Assembly: GCA_903832085.1 (NCBI GenBank)
Contig: CAIKZZ010000046.1
Location: 1 to 64,000, forward strand
Length of the DNA: 64,000 nucleotides
Direction of reading: 5' to 3'
Source of the DNA: an uncultured Pseudomonadota bacterium
GTDB taxonomy: Bacteria > Pseudomonadota > Gammaproteobacteria > Steroidobacterales > Steroidobacteraceae
Below the pieces are notes generated by a model. It was not told where the DNA came from, ran no database searches, and was given only the letters and a program-made list of their open reading frames with translations. Numbering within the stretch: position 1 is the stretch's first letter; every line of letters starts with the position of its first letter. This document shows, piece after piece, positions 33,274-43,087 of this stretch. The translations under genes and the position numbers were made by a program.

Positions 33274-33320
33274 ACCGAGTTGGGTTCTCAGCATTGCTGG
33301 GGGCTCTGCTCGGTTTTTTT
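33274..33320 (+). terminator. Terminator after the lipoprotein gene
   Basis: ACCGAG (33274) pairs with CTCGGT (33309-33314), enclosing a CAGCattGCTG stem, and is followed by a T run ending at 33320. It lies about 30 nt after the stop, so the lipoprotein is probably a monocistronic transcript. Confidence 0.7.
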
Positions 33321-33347
33321 ATTGCCTGAATTTTTGAGAGCTACGTT

Positions 33348-33890
33348 GTGAGTGTGACGTTGCGCGATGCCCGTGAGATGCCAGCCGATCGGGCTTGGAT
33401 TGACACAGTGTACGCACACTATCTAACCGAACTTGCCGAGCAGACACAGCTCGGCACCGGTGTCTTCCCGATTGTGAGCGAGCTTGAGTCGCGTCGGGCA
33501 GAGTTGCTCGCTGGTTTTTTTCAGGACCGCTATGCCAATCCCTTATTGCTTTTGGATTCAGGCGCGCGAGTTGGTTTTGCACTGGTCTTGACGCCTAATC
33601 AGAGGCTTCCAGCGCGCGCAGTCTCCGTCAGTGGCCATGCAATTGATTATCGCATGGCAGAGTTTTACGTCGTGCCTAGCGCGCGTCGCCGAGGCGTAGG
33701 ACGTATGGCGGCACACTTAATTTTTAGTCGCTTTGCGGGCCAATGGGAAACCAGCGAGGCGATGAGCAATCTACCTGCAGTGACATTCTGGCGGGAGACA
33801 GTTGACGACTACACGCGCGGTAGATATGACGAGCGCCTGCGCGATGGTGACGTACGGCAATGGTTCGTCAGCGCCCATCGCGCTACGTGA
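33348..33890 (+). CDS. GNAT-family N-acetyltransferase
   Basis: The 180-residue protein has the acetyl-CoA binding motif of GNAT enzymes: EFYVVPSARRRGVGRMAAHLIF at about residues 104-126 (beta4 plus the RxxGxG loop). It is followed by the WETSEAMSNLPAVTFWRETV segment typical of small-molecule GNAT proteins. The substrate cannot be read from the sequence. The start is GTG 33348, with GAGAG upstream. It is flanked by the lipoprotein terminator and by the convergent uvrA. Confidence 0.8.
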   Translation: MSVTLRDAREMPADRAWIDTVYAHYLTELAEQTQLGTGVFPIVSELESRRAELLAGFFQDRYANPLLLLDSGARVGFALVLTPNQRLPARAVSVSGHAIDYRMAEFYVVPSARRRGVGRMAAHLIFSRFAGQWETSEAMSNLPAVTFWRETVDDYTRGRYDERLRDGDVRQWFVSAHRAT

Positions 33891-33922
33891 TGAGTGAGTT
33901 GTCGCCACAGCAGCGACGCTTT

Positions 33923-36799
33923 TTAAGTTGACGTAAGCGCCGCCTTTTTACTGCGAGCACGCCGCGCACTATGCGTTGCAAGTAGTGTTTTTAGGTAATG
34001 GCCGGTGAATGATTGGGTAAGGCGGGCTAACTGTTCAGGTGTGCCCATACCGAGGATTTCGCCACCGCCATCGCCACCTTCGGGTCCTAGGTCAATCAGC
34101 CAATCAGCTGTTTTGATGACATCCAAATTGTGTTCAATGACCACGATGGTATTGCCCTCATTGCGTAGCCGGGTCAACACTTTGAGTAGCTGGCTGATGT
34201 CGTGAAAGTGCAAGCCCGTAGTGGGCTCATCAAGGATGTACAGCGTGCGACCAGTTGCTCGCTTGGATAGCTCTTTCGCGAGTTTGACGCGCTGCGCTTC
34301 GCCGCCTGACAAGGTCGTTGCGTTTTGGCCCAGCCGCACATAGGAAAGGCCAACGTCTAGTAGGGTCTTGAGTTTTTGAGCTACTACCGGGACTGCCTGA
34401 AAAAACACGTGGGCATCTTCAATCGTTAGGCTCAGTATCTCGTGAATGGTTTTGCCTTTATAGCGGATCTCTAACGTCTCACGGTTATAGCGCTTGCCTT
34501 TGCAGATATCACACGGCACATAAACGTCAGGTAGAAAGTGCATTTCTACTTTAATTACCCCATCGCCCTCGCACGCCTCGCAGCGACCGCCTTTCACGTT
34601 AAAGCTAAAGCGCCCAGGCTCGTAGCCGCGGGCACGTGCCTCAGGGGACTGTGAGAACAGTTCCCGAATCGGGGTAAACAGTCCCGTGTACGTAGCAGGA
34701 TTCGAGCGTGGAGTGCGTCCGATTGGACTTTGATCAATATCAATGACGCGATCGATGTGCTGCATGCCATCAATACGATCGCAAGGTGCAGGCTCCGCAT
34801 TGGAGTCATTCAATGCTTGCGCCACTTTACGAAACAGCGTGTCATTGACCAAGGTCGATTTGCCTGAGCCTGAGACGCCTGTGACGCAGGTTAACAAGCC
34901 GATCGGAATACTGACCGTGAGGTTCTTGAGATTATTGCCACTTGCATTGACGATAGTCAGTTGGCGTTTAGGGTCTGGGCTGGTGCGCTTTAACGGCACC
35001 TCTATTTGCGTGGTGCCGGTGAGATACTGACCGGTGATTGATTCGCTGCATCCTTCAATGTCAGCAATCGACCCTTGCGCCACGATTTGGCCACCATGTA
35101 CGCCGGCGCCTGGACCAAGATCCACAATATAGTCAGCCTGACGAATCGCGTCCTCGTCATGCTCCACCACAATCACAGTGTTGCCGAGATCCCGTAAGCG
35201 CAGCAACGTGTCCAAGAGGCGCTGGTTGTCGCGTTGATGCAGGCCGATTGATGGCTCATCAAGAATGTACATAACTCCCACGAGTCCGGAGCCTACTTGG
35301 CTTGCCAGACGAATACGCTGTGCTTCGCCGCCGGACAGCGTCTCGGCACTGCGGTCGAGCGTGAGGTAATCAAGACCAACGTTTGATAAAAAGCCTAAGC
35401 GATCGACGATTTCTTTTTTAATTTTGACGGCAATGGCACCACGCCAGCCAGCGAGCTCGAGCTCTTTGAAAAGGGCGAGTGCGCGCCCGACTGACAGGGC
35501 AGTGATGGAGGCGATATTACGATCTTTGATAAAGACGTGACGCGCAGCCACGTTGAGACGTGTGCCCTTGCAGTCAGTACAAGCGCGACTACCTAGATAT
35601 TTAGCAAGCTCCTCACGCACCATAATCGAGTCGGTGTCTTTGTAGCGGCGTTCTAGATTTGGCAAGATCCCTTCAAAGGGATGTTTTTTACGGTTTGTAC
35701 CACCGCGACCATCAAAGTAGCGAAACTCGACCGCCTCATCATTGCTGCCATAGAGCAAAATATTTTGAATACGTGGCTCAAGGTCACGCCACGGAATTTC
35801 GACATCAAACTTGAAATGGCGGCCGAGCGACTGAATTAGCGTGAAATAATAGGCATTACGTCGGTCCCAACCCCGCACGGCCCCCGCGGCAAGCGATAGC
35901 TGCGGCTGGGTGACGACGCGTGCAGGATCAAAAAACTGCTTTAAGCCCAGCCCATCGCACGTTGGACAGGCGCCGGCGGGGTTATTGAAGGAAAATAGTC
36001 GAGGTTCTAGTTCGCTCAAGGACCAGCCGCAAGTGTTGCAGGCGAACTTGTCAGAAAACACTAATTCAGCACGTTTCGGCTCGTCTAGAAAAGCAATGGA
36101 GGCGATGCCAGCGCCTAAACGTAACGCCGTTTCAAATGACTCAGCGAGGCGTTGGCTTAAATCGGCACGAACCTTAAAGCGATCGATAACAGCTTCAATC
36201 GTGTGTTTGCGGCGCAGATCAAGCGATGGGGCTGCATCCAGTTCACAGACTTTTCCATCGATGCGGGCGCGGACAAAGCCTTTGCTTTTGAGTTCGTCAA
36301 GGACTTGTGCATGCTCCCCTTTGCGTTCCTTGATGACCGGAGCGAGCAGTACGAGCGGCGTGCCTTCTGGTAGATCGAGCACTTGATCAACCATCTGGCT
36401 AACAGTCTGAGCCTCCAGGTCACCGCCATGCTCAGGGCAGCGCGGGATTCCTGCACGCGCGTACAAGAGCCGCAAGTAATCATAAATTTCAGTAACGGTT
36501 GCAACTGTTGAGCGCGGATTATGTGATGTAGATTTTTGTTCGATCGAGATGGCAGGTGACAGCCCTTCGATAGAATCCACATCAGGCTTTTCCATCATCG
36601 ACAAAAATTGTCTGGCGTAAGCGGATAGCGACTCCACATACCGACGCTGTCCTTCGGCATAGATCGTGTCGAAGGCAAGCGATGATTTGCCTGACCCTGA
36701 TAGGCCAGTAAATACAATAAAGCGGTCACGGGGTAGCTCAAGATCTAGGTTTCTTAAGTTGTGCGTGCGTGCGCCGCGGATCCGAATGGAGTGCATCAT
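33923..36799 (-). CDS. uvrA: Excinuclease ABC subunit A
   Basis: UvrA recognises bulky DNA lesions and loads UvrB in nucleotide excision repair. The 958-residue protein has two ABC ATPase modules: [19 protein letters not shown] with [14 protein letters not shown], and [14 protein letters not shown] with [15 protein letters not shown] and [12 protein letters not shown]. The zinc modules are CNTCGW... (about residue 255) and [12 protein letters not shown]...CDICKGKRY. It starts [15 protein letters not shown]; the second Met is an alternative. Divergent from ssb across a 400-nt region with a palindrome, an arrangement known in E. coli. Confidence 0.98.
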   Translation of the reverse strand: MMHSIRIRGARTHNLRNLDLELPRDRFIVFTGLSGSGKSSLAFDTIYAEGQRRYVESLSAYARQFLSMMEKPDVDSIEGLSPAISIEQKSTSHNPRSTVATVTEIYDYLRLLYARAGIPRCPEHGGDLEAQTVSQMVDQVLDLPEGTPLVLLAPVIKERKGEHAQVLDELKSKGFVRARIDGKVCELDAAPSLDLRRKHTIEAVIDRFKVRADLSQRLAESFETALRLGAGIASIAFLDEPKRAELVFSDKFACNTCGWSLSELEPRLFSFNNPAGACPTCDGLGLKQFFDPARVVTQPQLSLAAGAVRGWDRRNAYYFTLIQSLGRHFKFDVEIPWRDLEPRIQNILLYGSNDEAVEFRYFDGRGGTNRKKHPFEGILPNLERRYKDTDSIMVREELAKYLGSRACTDCKGTRLNVAARHVFIKDRNIASITALSVGRALALFKELELAGWRGAIAVKIKKEIVDRLGFLSNVGLDYLTLDRSAETLSGGEAQRIRLASQVGSGLVGVMYILDEPSIGLHQRDNQRLLDTLLRLRDLGNTVIVVEHDEDAIRQADYIVDLGPGAGVHGGQIVAQGSIADIEGCSESITGQYLTGTTQIEVPLKRTSPDPKRQLTIVNASGNNLKNLTVSIPIGLLTCVTGVSGSGKSTLVNDTLFRKVAQALNDSNAEPAPCDRIDGMQHIDRVIDIDQSPIGRTPRSNPATYTGLFTPIRELFSQSPEARARGYEPGRFSFNVKGGRCEACEGDGVIKVEMHFLPDVYVPCDICKGKRYNRETLEIRYKGKTIHEILSLTIEDAHVFFQAVPVVAQKLKTLLDVGLSYVRLGQNATTLSGGEAQRVKLAKELSKRATGRTLYILDEPTTGLHFHDISQLLKVLTRLRNEGNTIVVIEHNLDVIKTADWLIDLGPEGGDGGGEILGMGTPEQLARLTQSFTGHYLKTLLATHSARRARSKKAALTST

Positions 36800-37199
36800 G
36801 TGACCGACGAAAATTGGGTAATCGGCAAGAATACCAAGACCGCGCGTCTTAGATGTAAGGAGCCTGCGTTTTGGAGCGCACGCGGCGCGCCACGAATGTC
36901 GAATTTGCGTCTAGAGCGCGTGGCTATCACAGGCCTGCTATTCAAAAAACCTATATTTTTCATATAGGTAAATTAATATAGCATAGGGTGAGCGGTATCT
37001 TCAGATGCACTGAGGCGCGCCCACCTTTTGCTCGGGCTATCGGTCCGAGCAGCTGTTGCGGGTACGACGTGTGGCTTCATTTGGGGTTAAACGGCCTCGA
37101 TTCTCGAGGGCCGTTCGGCGCGCGGCGGCGTACACTTGGATCCCTAAGAGGGCTGGCGCCTAGAGCGCTTGGCGATTGCAGACCAGACAGGAGTGGGAC
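36800..37199. promoter_or_regulatory. uvrA-ssb divergent intergenic region
   Basis: This 400-nt stretch holds no convincing gene; the short ORFs crossing it lack ribosome sites and family features. It should hold promoters for both uvrA (minus) and ssb (plus). Visible elements are an AT-rich patch with a palindrome (36949-36969), an imperfect hairpin AACGGCCTCGA-ttc-TCGA-g-GGCCGTT-like (37090-37115), and TACACT at 37131-37136 without a clear -35. The canonical E. coli LexA box CTG-N10-CAG is not obvious, although this region is SOS-controlled in E. coli. Confidence 0.6.
36949..36969. repeat. Palindrome in the uvrA-ssb region, candidate operator
   Basis: ACCTATAT-ttttc-ATATAGGT: perfect 8-bp arms and a 5-nt centre, embedded in the only strongly AT-rich patch of the region, 150 nt upstream of uvrA. 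A partial repeat (TAATATAGCATAGG) follows within 20 nt. The symmetry suits a dimeric regulator. A LexA variant is possible from the gene context but not shown. Confidence 0.55.
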
Positions 37200-37667
37200 A
37201 TGGCGCGTGGGATCAACAAGGTGATTTTGGTAGGGAACTTGGGTCAGGATCCGGAGACTCGGGCGATGCCGAGTGGGAAGGCGGTCACTAATGTGCGTAT
37301 TGCCACCAGCGATAGCTGGCGCGATAAGCAAACAGGCGAACAAAAAGAACAAACTGAGTGGCACTCAGTGGTGTTCTTTGACCGCTTGGCAGAGGTTGCA
37401 GCTGAATATCTGCGCAAAGGCTCCCAGATTTATGTCGAAGGTCGACTGCGGACCCGCAAGTGGACCGATAAGGCAGGCGCTGATCGTTACACCACGGAGA
37501 TCGTGGCCAATGAGATGCAAATGCTCGGCGGCCGCGGCGGCGGCGGTGCCGGTGGTGGCGAGGGTCGCAGCCCGGCGCCGGCGCGCACAGCCTCAGCGCC
37601 TCCTGCGGACGATTACTCGCAAGGCTCAGCTGGCGACCAGATGCTCGATGATGACATCCCATTCTGA
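37200..37667 (+). CDS. ssb: Single-stranded DNA-binding protein
   Basis: SSB coats single-stranded DNA and recruits repair and replication enzymes. The 155-residue protein starts [20 protein letters not shown], with an OB fold up to about residue 112 ([16 protein letters not shown]). A Gly-rich linker ([14 protein letters not shown]) follows, and the C-terminal protein-binding tip is DDDIPF. The ATG at 37200 follows AGGAGTGGGAC; the ORF-track start at 37176 is not used. Confidence 0.97.
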   Translation: MARGINKVILVGNLGQDPETRAMPSGKAVTNVRIATSDSWRDKQTGEQKEQTEWHSVVFFDRLAEVAAEYLRKGSQIYVEGRLRTRKWTDKAGADRYTTEIVANEMQMLGGRGGGGAGGGEGRSPAPARTASAPPADDYSQGSAGDQMLDDDIPF

Positions 37668-37726
37668 GCGGTCAACCAAAATGAGCCTTGGTTCAGCCTT
37701 AACACACTGATATTAAATGAAATAGA

Positions 37727-37756
37727 CATCAGGGCAGCTGTAGCTGCCCTTTGATG
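37727..37756 (+). terminator. Hairpin after ssb
   Basis: CATCA-GGGCAGCT-gt-AGCTGCCC-tt-TGATG forms a 13-bp stem with a 2-nt bulge and a tiny loop. It is about 60 nt after the ssb stop and 50 nt before miaB. The T tract is only three bases, so terminator strength is uncertain. A smaller AACCAA/TTGGTT stem is nearer the stop. Confidence 0.55.
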
Positions 37757-37804
37757 TGGGGCCTATAACGCGGTACCCTTTGCGTCCGCAATGCGCCTCT
37801 ACCC

Positions 37805-39169
37805 ATGCCCGGCTATCTCTACCTAAAAACCTTCGGCTGTCAGATGAACGAGTACGACTCCGCCAGCATGGTGGACGTGCTGCGTGTACGGCATGGTATG
37901 GAGCTGACAGACGACATTGAACAAGCCGACGTCGTGCTACTGAACACCTGCTCGATTCGCGAAAAGGCGGAGGACAAGGTGTACTCACATCTTGGTCGTT
38001 ACAACGAACTGAAGGCGCGCCGTCCGCATCTTTTAATTGGCGTGGGTGGCTGTGTTGCGAGCCAAGAAGGTGTGGCGATCATTGAGCGCGCCCCCTATGT
38101 CGATGTGGTTTTCGGTCCGCAGACCTTGCACCGTTTACCAGAGCTACTCGATGCGCGCCGGCGTACCGGTCAGCCGCAGGTCGATGTGTCATTCCCTGAG
38201 AATGAGAAGTTTGACCAACTGCCGCAACCTAAAACGTCGTCTGCGATGGCGTTTGTTTCCATCATGGAAGGGTGTAGCAAATATTGCAGCTTCTGCGTGG
38301 TCCCCTATACCCGTGGTGAAGAGATTAGCCGGCCGTTTAGTCAAGTTATGCAGGAGGTTGAGGCGCTTGCAGCACAGGGCGTCATGGAAGTGACGCTGCT
38401 TGGGCAGAACGTCAATGGCTATGTGGGTGAGATGCCAGATGGCGAGAGTGCGGATCTTGCGTTGCTTATCGAATGTGTTGCTCGGGTGCCAGGAATCCAG
38501 CGCATCCGCTACACCACCTCTCACCCCCTTGAGTTTGGCGATCGGTTGATTGAGGCCTACGGCCGTGTGCCGCAGCTGGTCAATCATCTGCATCTACCCG
38601 TGCAGTCGGGGTCTGATCGGATTTTAAACGCCATGAAACGCGGCTACACAGTGCTGGAATATAAGCAAAAAATCCGCAAACTGCGCGCGATACGTCCTGA
38701 TATTGCCATCTCTTCAGACTTTATCGTCGGCTTTCCTGGTGAGACTGAACAGGATTTTGCTGCAACGATGCAGTTGATCAACGACGTGGAGTTCGATCAG
38801 TCATTTAGTTTTATTTATAGCCGCCGACCTGGCACACCTGCCGCAGCACTGAAAGATGATGTGTCGCATGACTTGAAGCAGCAGCGGTTAGAGATATTGC
38901 AAGCACGCTTAAACGAGTTGGCGCGTGCACGCAGTACCGCCTATGTGGGCACGCGCGTCAAGGTGCTCGTCGAGCGCCACGCGCGGCGCGATCGCGCGGA
39001 ACTCGCCGCCCGCACAGAGGATAATCGCGTGATTAATTTCGCGGGTCCTGCGGACTTGATCGGTCGTTTTGTGACATTACAGGTGACTGAATTGCGTCCC
39101 AACTCGCTACGTGGCCAATGGATTTCGGAACAAATAGGGCATAGCGCTATGCAGGGGGCTGTGGTTTGA
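37805..39169 (+). CDS. miaB: tRNA-2-methylthio-N6-isopentenyladenosine synthase MiaB
   Basis: A radical-SAM methylthiotransferase that converts i6A37 to ms2i6A37 in tRNAs reading UNN codons. The 454-residue protein has the N-terminal [4Fe-4S] cysteines ([38 protein letters not shown]). The radical-SAM cluster is [19 protein letters not shown], with a C-terminal TRAM domain from about residue 380. E. coli MiaB has 474 residues. Its TGA overlaps a TTG start of ybeZ. Confidence 0.97.
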   Translation: MPGYLYLKTFGCQMNEYDSASMVDVLRVRHGMELTDDIEQADVVLLNTCSIREKAEDKVYSHLGRYNELKARRPHLLIGVGGCVASQEGVAIIERAPYVDVVFGPQTLHRLPELLDARRRTGQPQVDVSFPENEKFDQLPQPKTSSAMAFVSIMEGCSKYCSFCVVPYTRGEEISRPFSQVMQEVEALAAQGVMEVTLLGQNVNGYVGEMPDGESADLALLIECVARVPGIQRIRYTTSHPLEFGDRLIEAYGRVPQLVNHLHLPVQSGSDRILNAMKRGYTVLEYKQKIRKLRAIRPDIAISSDFIVGFPGETEQDFAATMQLINDVEFDQSFSFIYSRRPGTPAAALKDDVSHDLKQQRLEILQARLNELARARSTAYVGTRVKVLVERHARRDRAELAARTEDNRVINFAGPADLIGRFVTLQVTELRPNSLRGQWISEQIGHSAMQGAVV

Positions 39170-40131
39170 GTATCGCAATGCCAGCGCGTGACTTTGTGTT
39201 GGAGCCGTCAGACAACGAGAGGCTGTCCGCCGTTTGTGGCCCCTTAGATGAGCATCTGCATCAAGTTGAGTCGCGTTTACAGGTTCGTGTGCATCGCCGC
39301 GGTAATCGTTTTCGCGTGACTGGTGAGCGCGCTGAGGATGCTGCACGAGTGCTCGCGCAGCTCTATGCCACTGCTGGGCGAGGGGTTGCGTCGGCAGACG
39401 TGCACCTTGCGATCCAAGAGATTGGTATGGACCCTCGCCAGCAGACAGCTGAGTTGCCAGCGGAGGATGAAATCCGCTTGCAGACGCATCGCGGTCTGAT
39501 CCGCGGGCGCGGCGCTAATCAGGCGCAGTACTTGAGCCATATTCGCGGTGCAGACCTGTGTTTCGGAATTGGCCCTGCAGGTACGGGTAAAACCTATCTT
39601 GCGGTTGCGTGTGCTGTAGAAGCGTTGCAAGCCGATCGGGTACGTCGCATCGTATTGGTTCGGCCCGCAGTAGAAGCGGGTGAGCGCTTGGGGTTCTTGC
39701 CCGGTGACTTAAGCCAAAAGGTGGATCCTTATCTGCGACCCATGTACGACGCTTTGTATGAAATGCTCGGATTTGATCGGGTGATGCGGCTCATCGAGCG
39801 CAATGTCATCGAAGTGGCGCCGCTTGCATTTATGCGTGGCCGGACCTTAAACGATGCATTTGTTATTTTGGATGAGGCGCAGAACACCACGATTGAGCAG
39901 ATGAAGATGTTTTTGACCCGTATCGGTTTTGGCTCAAAAGCGGTTGTTACGGGCGATGTAACTCAGACCGATTTACCCAACAACCGCATGTCGGGGCTGC
40001 GTAATGTGATTGATGTTTTAAAAGGCGTCGATGGTGTAGCGTTCACGTTTTTTACGTCTCATGATGTGGTGCGACATCCGCTGGTACAGCGCATTGTGCA
40101 AGCCTATGAGCGGGCGGGTGACGGCACGTGA
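39166..40131 (+). CDS. ybeZ: PhoH-like ATPase YbeZ
   Basis: A P-loop protein of the PhoH family, thought to act with YbeY in RNA metabolism. The 321 residues contain Walker [14 protein letters not shown] near residue 137 and Walker [13 protein letters not shown] near 228. The TTG at 39166 overlaps the miaB stop (TTGA) and has AGGGGG 7 nt upstream, so it is preferred to ATG 39178. Its own stop overlaps a GTG start of ybeY (GTGA). Confidence 0.93.
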   Translation: MSIAMPARDFVLEPSDNERLSAVCGPLDEHLHQVESRLQVRVHRRGNRFRVTGERAEDAARVLAQLYATAGRGVASADVHLAIQEIGMDPRQQTAELPAEDEIRLQTHRGLIRGRGANQAQYLSHIRGADLCFGIGPAGTGKTYLAVACAVEALQADRVRRIVLVRPAVEAGERLGFLPGDLSQKVDPYLRPMYDALYEMLGFDRVMRLIERNVIEVAPLAFMRGRTLNDAFVILDEAQNTTIEQMKMFLTRIGFGSKAVVTGDVTQTDLPNNRMSGLRNVIDVLKGVDGVAFTFFTSHDVVRHPLVQRIVQAYERAGDGT

Positions 40132-40592
40132 CACTCCTTAGCGAGATTCAGGTTGGCACACGCGCCGCCTGGGTTCCGTCCGCAGGGCGCATAGCTGAGT
40201 GGGCTACAGCGGCTTATGGCTCCCGCCGTATAAGTGCGGAACTCGCCATCCGTATCGTCACGCCGGTAGAGAGCCGGCGCCTAAATAAGACCTACCGTCA
40301 TATGGATAAACCAACCAACGTGTTAAGTTTTCCGGCGGGAGTGGCGCTGCTTAAGCAACAACCGCAACCACTGGGTGATCTTGCTATTTGCGCCGTGGTA
40401 GTGACGCGCGAGGCTCGTGCGCAAGGTAAGACGCTTGCCGCGCACTGGGCGCACATGGTGGTACATGGGACTTTGCACTTGATGGGCTACGATCATGTAA
40501 AGAACGCAGACGCACAACGGATGGAGCGCCTCGAGCGGCGCATACTGCGCGAGCTCGGTTTTAGTGACCCTTATTTGGTTAGCGAATCATGA
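40128..40592 (+). CDS. ybeY: Endoribonuclease YbeY
   Basis: A zinc-dependent single-strand endoribonuclease needed for 16S rRNA 3'-end maturation and 70S quality control. The 154-residue protein (155 in E. coli) carries the metal motif HGTLHLMGYDH and the PTNVLSFP loop. The GTG at 40128 overlaps ybeZ by 4 nt, and ybeX overlaps its end by ATGA. The miaB-ybeZ-ybeY-ybeX-lnt order matches E. coli. Confidence 0.96.
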   Translation: MTLLSEIQVGTRAAWVPSAGRIAEWATAAYGSRRISAELAIRIVTPVESRRLNKTYRHMDKPTNVLSFPAGVALLKQQPQPLGDLAICAVVVTREARAQGKTLAAHWAHMVVHGTLHLMGYDHVKNADAQRMERLERRILRELGFSDPYLVSES

Positions 40593-41461
40593 GCAACGAC
40601 AATAAGCCGGTCGAGCGCCGTGGCTGGCTTACACGGTTGCGTCAGCAGATCTCAGGAGAGCCCGCCGATCGCGATGAGTTAGTGGAGGAGTTGCGTGAGG
40701 CCACTGAGCGCGGCCTTGTGGACAGTGACGCTCTTGAAATGTTGGAAGGGGTGCTCGCGGTCGGTGATCTACATGTCCGTGACATTATGGTGCCTCGCTC
40801 ACAAATGACAGTCGTGCATCGTGATGATGCATCATCAAAGTTATTGCCGATCGTTACTGAATCAGGACATTCCCGCTTCCCGGTGTTAGGTGAGGATCGA
40901 GATCAAGTGGTCGGCATCTTGCTGGCTAAAGATTTGTTGCGTTACTTTGCGGCTGACAAAGCAGCGGATTTTGATATTAGAGAAGTCGTACGGCCAGCCG
41001 TTTTTGTGCCTGAGAGCAAACGCTTAAACGTGCTTTTAAAAGAGCTGCGTACCAGTCGACATCACATGGCGATTGTGATTGATGAATACGGTGGAGTGGC
41101 AGGTCTAGTAACCATTGAAGATGTCATCGAGCAGATCGTAGGGGATATCGCCGATGAGTACGATGTAGAAGAAGATCAGGAAATACGTCGTGAGTCAGCA
41201 CGGCAGTTCACCCTAAAAGCGCTTACACGTATCGACGAATTCAATAGCTACTTTGCAACGCGATTTTCTGACGATGAGTTCGATACTGTCGGTGGTCTCG
41301 TTGCGCATCAGTTTGGCCGATTGCCGCGTCGCGGTGAAGCGATTGTCATTGATGGCTTTGAGTTTCGGATTATTAAAGTCGACCATCGACGTATTGATTT
41401 GATGAGGGTGCTCGCGCCTCGCGATATTGCCGTAGCGCCACTTCGCACCGGAGGCGCTTAG
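40589..41461 (+). CDS. ybeX: CBS/CorC-domain protein YbeX
   Basis: Cytoplasmic protein of the HlyC/CorC family, linked to Mg/Co homeostasis and, in E. coli, to ribosome metabolism. The 290-residue protein has two CBS domains (about 65-185; HVRDIMVPRSQM, VIDEYGGVAGLVTIEDVIEQIVGDI). A C-terminal CorC_HlyC domain runs from about 205 (DTVGGLVAHQFGRLPRRGE). No membrane segment is present, so it is the soluble form. lnt starts 2 nt later. Confidence 0.94.
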   Translation: MSNDNKPVERRGWLTRLRQQISGEPADRDELVEELREATERGLVDSDALEMLEGVLAVGDLHVRDIMVPRSQMTVVHRDDASSKLLPIVTESGHSRFPVLGEDRDQVVGILLAKDLLRYFAADKAADFDIREVVRPAVFVPESKRLNVLLKELRTSRHHMAIVIDEYGGVAGLVTIEDVIEQIVGDIADEYDVEEDQEIRRESARQFTLKALTRIDEFNSYFATRFSDDEFDTVGGLVAHQFGRLPRRGEAIVIDGFEFRIIKVDHRRIDLMRVLAPRDIAVAPLRTGGA

Positions 41462-41463
41462 CT

Positions 41464-42993
41464 GTGGCCCGTATGGGCGCACAGTGTGCCGCTTTCTTGC
41501 GGTTGTATGCACCTTTGGTGGCGGTAGCCGTCGGTGCGCTGCAGTCGCTTGCCTTTGCACCCACAGCGATAGCGCCCTTGAGTCTTGTGTGCGTGGGGAC
41601 CCTTTGGTGGCTGTGGGAGGGCGTCAGTGCACGACGTGCGGCGCTCATTGGGTTTGCTTTTGGAGTGGGCTTGTTTGTTGCTGGCACGTATTGGATTTAT
41701 ACCAGTGTGCACGGCTTTGGGCAGGCGCCCGCAGCGCTCGCGATTGCGTTACTGGCCGGGTTGGTGTGCCTCATGGGCTCGTATAGCGCAGGTCTCGGCT
41801 GGCTGGTGGGGCGTTACACGACGGAGTCCGTGTGTCTGCGCTTGCTCGTGGCATTGCCTGCCGCATGGGTACTGATGGAGTGGTTCCGCGGCTGGTTCTT
41901 GTCTGGATTCCCTTGGCTCGCTTTAGGCTACAGTCAGATTGATACGCCACTGGCCGGTTTTGCGCCGCTGCTTGGCGTGTATGGAGTGAGCTTTGTTACG
42001 GCACTGAGCGTCGGATTGTTGCTTGTCGTATTACAGTTTTCTGGGCGCATCAGGCTCGCCGCTACGCTTGCATTGATCGCGCTATGGGTGAGTGGTTCTG
42101 CACTGTTGCACATAAATTTTACGCATCCGAGTGGGCAGCCGTTGTCGGTGGCGTTGATTCAAGGGGCGATTCCGCAAGACTTGAAATGGCAAGAAGACAA
42201 TCGCGCGCATACGCTTGAGGTGTATCAACGCATGACCGATAGCGCTTTAGGTGCGCGAATTATTGTTTGGCCTGAAGCTGCATTGCCACTGCTGTATCAC
42301 GAAGCTGTGCCGTTTCTGACGCCGATCTACCAAGCGGCGCAGGAGCGCGGCTCGGATCTGGTGTTGGGATTGCTGCGCTTCGATGTATTGGAGAATGGTT
42401 TTCGTAATGGGCTGGTGTCCCTTGGTCAAACCGAAGAGTGGTATTACAAGCGTCACCTGGTTCCCTTTGGTGAGTACTTCCCGGTACCCGCGTTTGTGCG
42501 CAGTTGGATGCGTTTGAAAAGTCTGGCCTACGTGGATTTTATAGCCGGAGCCCAAGATCAGTCCGTCTTGCATGCTGGTGGGCAGGCACTCGCCGCTACC
42601 ATTTGTTATGAGGATGCTTATGCGGCTGATCAGGTTGCACAACTCAATACAGCGACGCTCTTGGTCAATGTCAGTAATGACGCGTGGTTTGGAGATTCCA
42701 ATGCGCCGCACCAGCATCTGCAAATTACGCAGATGCGGGCGCTTGAGGCCGGGCGCTGGATGTTGCGTGCCACAAACAATGGGGTCTCGGCGTTGATAGA
42801 CCCAAAAGGGCGTGTGACAACGCGTAGTCAGCAGTTCGAGCCAGTCGTACTGCGCGGTACAGTTGTGCCCTATTTGGGGCTCACGCCCTATGCCCGCTTT
42901 AAGAATTGGCCGATCCTTGGAGTCTGTGTCGTGCTAGTGCTGGTGGCTGGATTCTTGCGCTTACCCAAAATTCGTCAACAATTGCGGCGCTAG
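41464..42993 (+). CDS. lnt: Apolipoprotein N-acyltransferase
   Basis: Lnt adds the third acyl chain to lipoproteins in the inner membrane. The 509-residue protein has N-terminal transmembrane helices (about 12-215) and a periplasmic nitrilase-like domain. The expected catalytic triad is visible: Glu271 (VWPEAALP), Lys329 (YYKRHLVPFGEYFP) and Cys381 (ATICYEDAYA). A final helix precedes the C-terminus. The start is GTG 41464; ATG 41473 is an alternative. Its products in this window include LptE and the 68-residue lipoprotein. Confidence 0.96.
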   Translation: MARMGAQCAAFLRLYAPLVAVAVGALQSLAFAPTAIAPLSLVCVGTLWWLWEGVSARRAALIGFAFGVGLFVAGTYWIYTSVHGFGQAPAALAIALLAGLVCLMGSYSAGLGWLVGRYTTESVCLRLLVALPAAWVLMEWFRGWFLSGFPWLALGYSQIDTPLAGFAPLLGVYGVSFVTALSVGLLLVVLQFSGRIRLAATLALIALWVSGSALLHINFTHPSGQPLSVALIQGAIPQDLKWQEDNRAHTLEVYQRMTDSALGARIIVWPEAALPLLYHEAVPFLTPIYQAAQERGSDLVLGLLRFDVLENGFRNGLVSLGQTEEWYYKRHLVPFGEYFPVPAFVRSWMRLKSLAYVDFIAGAQDQSVLHAGGQALAATICYEDAYAADQVAQLNTATLLVNVSNDAWFGDSNAPHQHLQITQMRALEAGRWMLRATNNGVSALIDPKGRVTTRSQQFEPVVLRGTVVPYLGLTPYARFKNWPILGVCVVLVLVAGFLRLPKIRQQLRR

Positions 42994-43087
42994 TGGTCGC
43001 GCAGTTAGTTCTTTTGTGGCCTGCATGTTTTTTGGACCATAATTCTTGCGATACTTGTGGTGTTATTAGCGGTCGTGGAGTGTTTGC

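Noticed and set aside
32818-33294. 158-aa minus-strand ORF over the lipoprotein region
   Set aside because: It is the antisense of the Ala/Pro repeat; the plus-strand lipobox and terminator support the other strand.
36761-37224. Two small plus-strand ORFs in the uvrA-ssb gap
   Set aside because: They are Arg-rich, without ribosome site or recognisable family; the region fits promoters better.
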